This document shows positions 61,263 to 64,000 of a DNA stretch of 64,000 nucleotides, piece by piece; position 1 is the first letter of the stretch; every line of letters starts with the position of its first letter. Source of the stretch: Halorussus gelatinilyticus (GTDB lineage: Archaea; Halobacteriota; Halobacteria; Halobacteriales; Haladaptataceae). The DNA lies in assembly GCF_023238445.1 (NCBI RefSeq), contig NZ_CP096658.1, positions 1,178,001 through 1,242,000 on the forward strand. Direction: 5' to 3'. The notes under the pieces were generated by a model that saw only the letters and a program-made list of their open reading frames with translations, was not told where the DNA came from and did not search any database. The translations under genes and the position numbers were made by a program.

Positions 61263-62923
61263 ACGCGCCCCTGCAGGTGGACCCCAGTTCGATAGCCAGC
61301 GGCGTCAACGACGTCTGGGTCCTGACCGTGACCTTCCTCATCTTCTTCATGCACGCGGGCTTCGCGATGCTGGAGGCGGGGCAGGTCCGGTCGAAGAACG
61401 TCGCCAACCAGTTGACGAAGAACATGCTGACGTGGAGCGTCGGCGTCGTCGTCTACTTCTTCGTCGGGGCGGGCCTCTCGAACGTGGTCGGCGGCGTGCC
61501 CGACTCCTTCGCGTACGTCGGGGGCGGCTCCGACGCGTGGATCGGCTGGCTATTCGGCGCGGTGTTCGCCATGACCGCGGCGACCATCGTCTCCGGCGCG
61601 GTCGCGGGCCGGGCGAAGCTCCGGGCCTACGTGACCTACACCGTCCTGCTCTCGGCGGTCATCTACCCGGTCGTCGTCGGCTTCACGTGGGCCGGCGGCT
61701 TCCTGACGACCGTCGGACCGGGCTTTCAGGACTTCGCGGGCGGCGTCGTCGTCCACGGGATGGGCGGCATCGCGGGCCTGACCGCGGCGTGGATTCTCGG
61801 CCCGCGGATGGACCGCTACGGCGACGACGGCTCGGTCAACGTCATCCCCGGCCACTCCATCACCTTCGCGGTGTTGGGGACGCTCATCCTCTGTTTCGGC
61901 TGGTACGGCTTCAACGTCGGCACGGCCGCGAGCGTCTTCGTGGTCGAGAACGGCACGCTCGCGCTCGGCGCGTTCGCCGACACGGTCGGCCGGGTCGCGC
62001 TGACGACCACGCTCGGGATGGCCGCGGGCGCAATCGGCGCGAGCGCGGTCTCGCTGGTCAAGACCGAGAAGGTAGACACTCTGTACGTCGCCAACGGGAT
62101 GCTCGCGGGGCTGGTCGGCATCACGAGCAACACGAACGCGATTACGTGGGTCGGCGCGCTGGTCGTCGGTCTCGTCGCCGGCGGACAGCTCCCGGTCGTC
62201 TTCGAGTTCGTCGAGAAGAAGCTAAAGATAGACGACGTGTGCGCGGTCTTCCCGGTCCACGGTTCGGCGGGGGTCCTCGGGGCGCTGTTGTTCCCCTTCT
62301 TCGCCGTGCCGGGCTACGGGGTCAGCTTCGTCGCGCAGGCCGTCGGCGTCGCCGTCATCGCGCTGTGGACCGTCGCCGGGACGGGCCTCGTCTTCGGCGT
62401 CCTGAAGCTACTGGGACAGGCCCGCGTCAGCGCCGAACACGAGCGCGAGGGTCTCGACATCACGGAACACGGCGTGGACACTTACCCCGAGTTCGGCGGT
62501 CCCGACGTGGAGGGGAGCGCAGTGCGGACCGACGGTGCCGGACTGCGGGCCGACGGCGCGGGCGACCGACCCAACGCGGGGAGAATCAAGATGGTCACGG
62601 CCGTCGTCCGGCCCGACCGTCTCAGCAACGTCAAGACGGCCTTGGCGCAGGTCGGCGCGCCGAGTCTCACGGTGACGAACGTCTCGGGGCGCGGGAGCCA
62701 ACCCGCCAAGACCGGCCAGTGGCGCGGCGAGGAGTACACCGTGGACCTCCACCAGAAGGTGAAAGTCGAGTGCGTCGTCGCCGACGTGCCCGCCGACGAA
62801 GTGGTGGAAGCCGTCCGCGAAGCCGCCGACACGGGCGAACCCGGCGACGGCAAGATATTCGTCGTGCCGGTCGAGGACGCCTGTCAGGTCCGGACCGGCG
62901 TTCGCGGACCGGAAGCGGTGTAG
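61256..62923 (+). CDS. ammonium transporter fused to a PII (GlnK) regulatory domain
   Basis: The 555-residue protein has an Amt channel of about 11 helices (residues 1-395) with the landmarks [35 protein letters not shown] and [14 protein letters not shown]-like [18 protein letters not shown]. From about residue 443 a complete PII domain follows: [26 protein letters not shown], the T-loop [12 protein letters not shown] and the end [17 protein letters not shown] plus RTGVRG. In most haloarchaea GlnK is a separate protein that blocks Amt when nitrogen is plentiful. Here the regulator is covalently attached. The start ATG 61256 is preceded by the small coupled frame at 61146. Confidence 0.88.
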   Translation: MLDAPLQVDPSSIASGVNDVWVLTVTFLIFFMHAGFAMLEAGQVRSKNVANQLTKNMLTWSVGVVVYFFVGAGLSNVVGGVPDSFAYVGGGSDAWIGWLFGAVFAMTAATIVSGAVAGRAKLRAYVTYTVLLSAVIYPVVVGFTWAGGFLTTVGPGFQDFAGGVVVHGMGGIAGLTAAWILGPRMDRYGDDGSVNVIPGHSITFAVLGTLILCFGWYGFNVGTAASVFVVENGTLALGAFADTVGRVALTTTLGMAAGAIGASAVSLVKTEKVDTLYVANGMLAGLVGITSNTNAITWVGALVVGLVAGGQLPVVFEFVEKKLKIDDVCAVFPVHGSAGVLGALLFPFFAVPGYGVSFVAQAVGVAVIALWTVAGTGLVFGVLKLLGQARVSAEHEREGLDITEHGVDTYPEFGGPDVEGSAVRTDGAGLRADGAGDRPNAGRIKMVTAVVRPDRLSNVKTALAQVGAPSLTVTNVSGRGSQPAKTGQWRGEEYTVDLHQKVKVECVVADVPADEVVEAVREAADTGEPGDGKIFVVPVEDACQVRTGVRGPEAV

Positions 62924-63028
62924 CGCGTTCGACCGCCGATTCGGTCCTCCTCTCCCTTCGACCGTCTCGCGCTCGATAGCCGCGCGGCGACGGCCAACAT
63001 ATATTCTCTCGGAGTAGTAAGACTCGGT

Positions 63029-63445
63029 ATGGCCGAACGAGAGACCACCGCCCGAACCGCGGACCGCCCTCCCACGACCGACGCGCGCCCGCCCGACGAC
63101 GACCCGAACACCCTGCTGAACGCCGTCGTCGGTGCCGTCGTCACCGTCGTCACCGCGCCCGCGCTCCCGTTCGCGGCCATCGCCGGCGGCGGCGTCGCGG
63201 GCTACCTGCAGGGCACCGACCTCAGAGAGGGCGCGACGGTCGGAGCCGTCTCGGGCGCGATAGCGACGATTCCGGCGTTCCTCTTCGCGTGGGTCGTCGC
63301 CGGGTTCCTGCTCATCGGGATGGACCCGTTCCTCGCGCTGTCGAGCCTCTTCGCGGTCTTCCTCTTCGTGCTGGTCGCGGGCTACCTCGTCGGTGCCGGG
63401 GCGGTCGGCGGCGCGCTCGGGGCGTACCTCCGCCGCGAACTGTGA
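63029..63445 (+). CDS. small membrane protein, DUF5518-like
   Basis: The 138-residue protein has a charged, proline-rich N-terminus and then four hydrophobic segments, with GGGVAGYLQGTDLREGATVGAVSG typical of the haloarchaeal DUF5518 family, split after the leucine. A TATA box (ACATATATTC at 62997-63006) lies about 26 bases ahead of ATG 63029. Function unknown. Confidence 0.65.
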   Translation: MAERETTARTADRPPTTDARPPDDDPNTLLNAVVGAVVTVVTAPALPFAAIAGGGVAGYLQGTDLREGATVGAVSGAIATIPAFLFAWVVAGFLLIGMDPFLALSSLFAVFLFVLVAGYLVGAGAVGGALGAYLRREL

Positions 63446-63488
63446 CCTCCCCGGACGTCTCGACCCGCCGTACGGACGCTTCGACCGC

Positions 63489-64000
63489 TCACCACGGGAA
63501 CAGCGGCGGGAGGACGCGTGACACCTCCGAGGCGGTGAGTTCCTCGCCGCCCTCGCCGTGGGTCATCGCCGGGTGCGGGCCGAACGAGGTGGCGTGGTCG
63601 AGGTACTGCTCGTATCCCGACTTCGCGCGCGGGGAGAACGGCGACCGCAGGTCCTGCTCCTCGAGCGCCCACTGGCCGAACCGCTCGTTGGCGTTCTCGT
63701 TCTGCCGCCACTCGCCGCCCGAGAGCCGACTTCCCTCCTCGAAATCGGTCTCGTCGCGCTTGCGTTCGTCGGCGTAGAGGTAGTGTTTCGGGTATCGGCT
63801 GGCGTCCCAGACCCGGACGAGCGTCGTCCCGTCGGCCATCGCCGCGAGTTCGAGGAAGGTGTACATGTTCGGCGGTTGGACGACGAACGCGGGCACCGTC
63901 TCCACGTCCATGCCGGTGGTTTCGAGGAACTCGACCGGGCCGAGTTCGTAGAACTTCTCGCGCATGATTTCGATGTACGTGTCGCTCCCGCCGAGCAGGA
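63489..64000 (-). CDS. uncharacterised haloarchaeal protein, 3' part (5' end outside window)
   Basis: The frame is open through the window edge and ends at 63489, giving at least 169 residues. The visible part starts LLGGSDTYIEIMREKFYELG and includes VVQPPNMYTFLELAAMADG and an acidic, aromatic tail. No motif of a known enzyme was recognised. An internal ATG at 63965 could be mistaken for the start. Confidence 0.55.
   Translation of the reverse strand, partial: LLGGSDTYIEIMREKFYELGPVEFLETTGMDVETVPAFVVQPPNMYTFLELAAMADGTTLVRVWDASRYPKHYLYADERKRDETDFEEGSRLSGGEWRQNENANERFGQWALEEQDLRSPFSPRAKSGYEQYLDHATSFGPHPAMTHGEGGEELTASEVSRVLPPLFPW

Noticed and set aside
1-64000. CRISPR array
   Set aside because: No regularly spaced short repeats were found, even near the Cas4-like gene.

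Overview
This window is chromosomal DNA of a halophilic archaeon (Halobacteria class). The evidence is the GC-rich, strongly acidic coding sequence, a halophile-type 2Fe-2S ferredoxin with an acidic N-terminal insertion, Tat-dependent lipoproteins, TATA boxes about 25-30 bases ahead of leaderless starts, and family members typical of haloarchaea (PibD, BioY/ECF, an ArsA-type ATPase, an Amt-PII fusion). No rRNA, tRNA or CRISPR array was seen.

Region 1 (1-700) holds the tail of a PiT phosphate transporter and a complete ferredoxin gene. Region 2 (684-18873) is the main discovery: an integrated, more AT-rich element of about 18 kb inserted at the 3' end of the ferredoxin gene. It is bounded by a 13-base direct repeat, AGAACCGCGTCAT, at 684-696 and 18857-18869. 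The repeat is followed by CTAA or TTAA, so both copies encode N-R-V-I-stop. Just inside the right end lie a tyrosine integrase and an overlapping accessory gene. The element also carries an HUH-type rolling-circle replication protein, an AbrB-like protein, a winged-helix regulator and a tandem recombinase pair of which one is degenerate. Its probable defence genes are a D12 adenine methyltransferase, an unknown protein plus McrB plus McrC, a large Eco57I-like methyltransferase that overlaps mcrC tail to tail, a TPR-HEPN (LA2681-like) protein, and an RNase H-fold nuclease beside a possible CoiA-like nuclease. It contains unexplained hairpins and a pair of 16-base subterminal repeats.

Region 3 (19063-33444) is chromosome again: a PAS histidine kinase, small membrane or unknown proteins, prepilin peptidase, two tandem copies of a four-gene polyamine-type ABC transporter (permease, permease, binding protein, divergent ATPase), and an S9 peptidase. 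Region 4 (33732-45229) has a tandem UspA protein, an antitoxin-like gene with a broken PIN toxin, uracil phosphoribosyltransferase, an ArsA-type ATPase, CstA, a cupin, and two lipoproteins, one with an HExxH motif. Region 5 (45543-64000) has a second PiT transporter, a CNNM/CorC-type protein, glutaredoxin with a cysteine-less peroxiredoxin-like partner, Sua5/YrdC, a Cas4-like protein, a Cmi4-type regulator, the biotin ECF transporter (BioY-EcfA-EcfT), a membrane HdrD-like iron-sulfur protein, DedA, HemB, a gene fragment, cupin-zinc ribbon, and an ammonium transporter fused to a PII domain. The window ends inside a gene on the minus strand.
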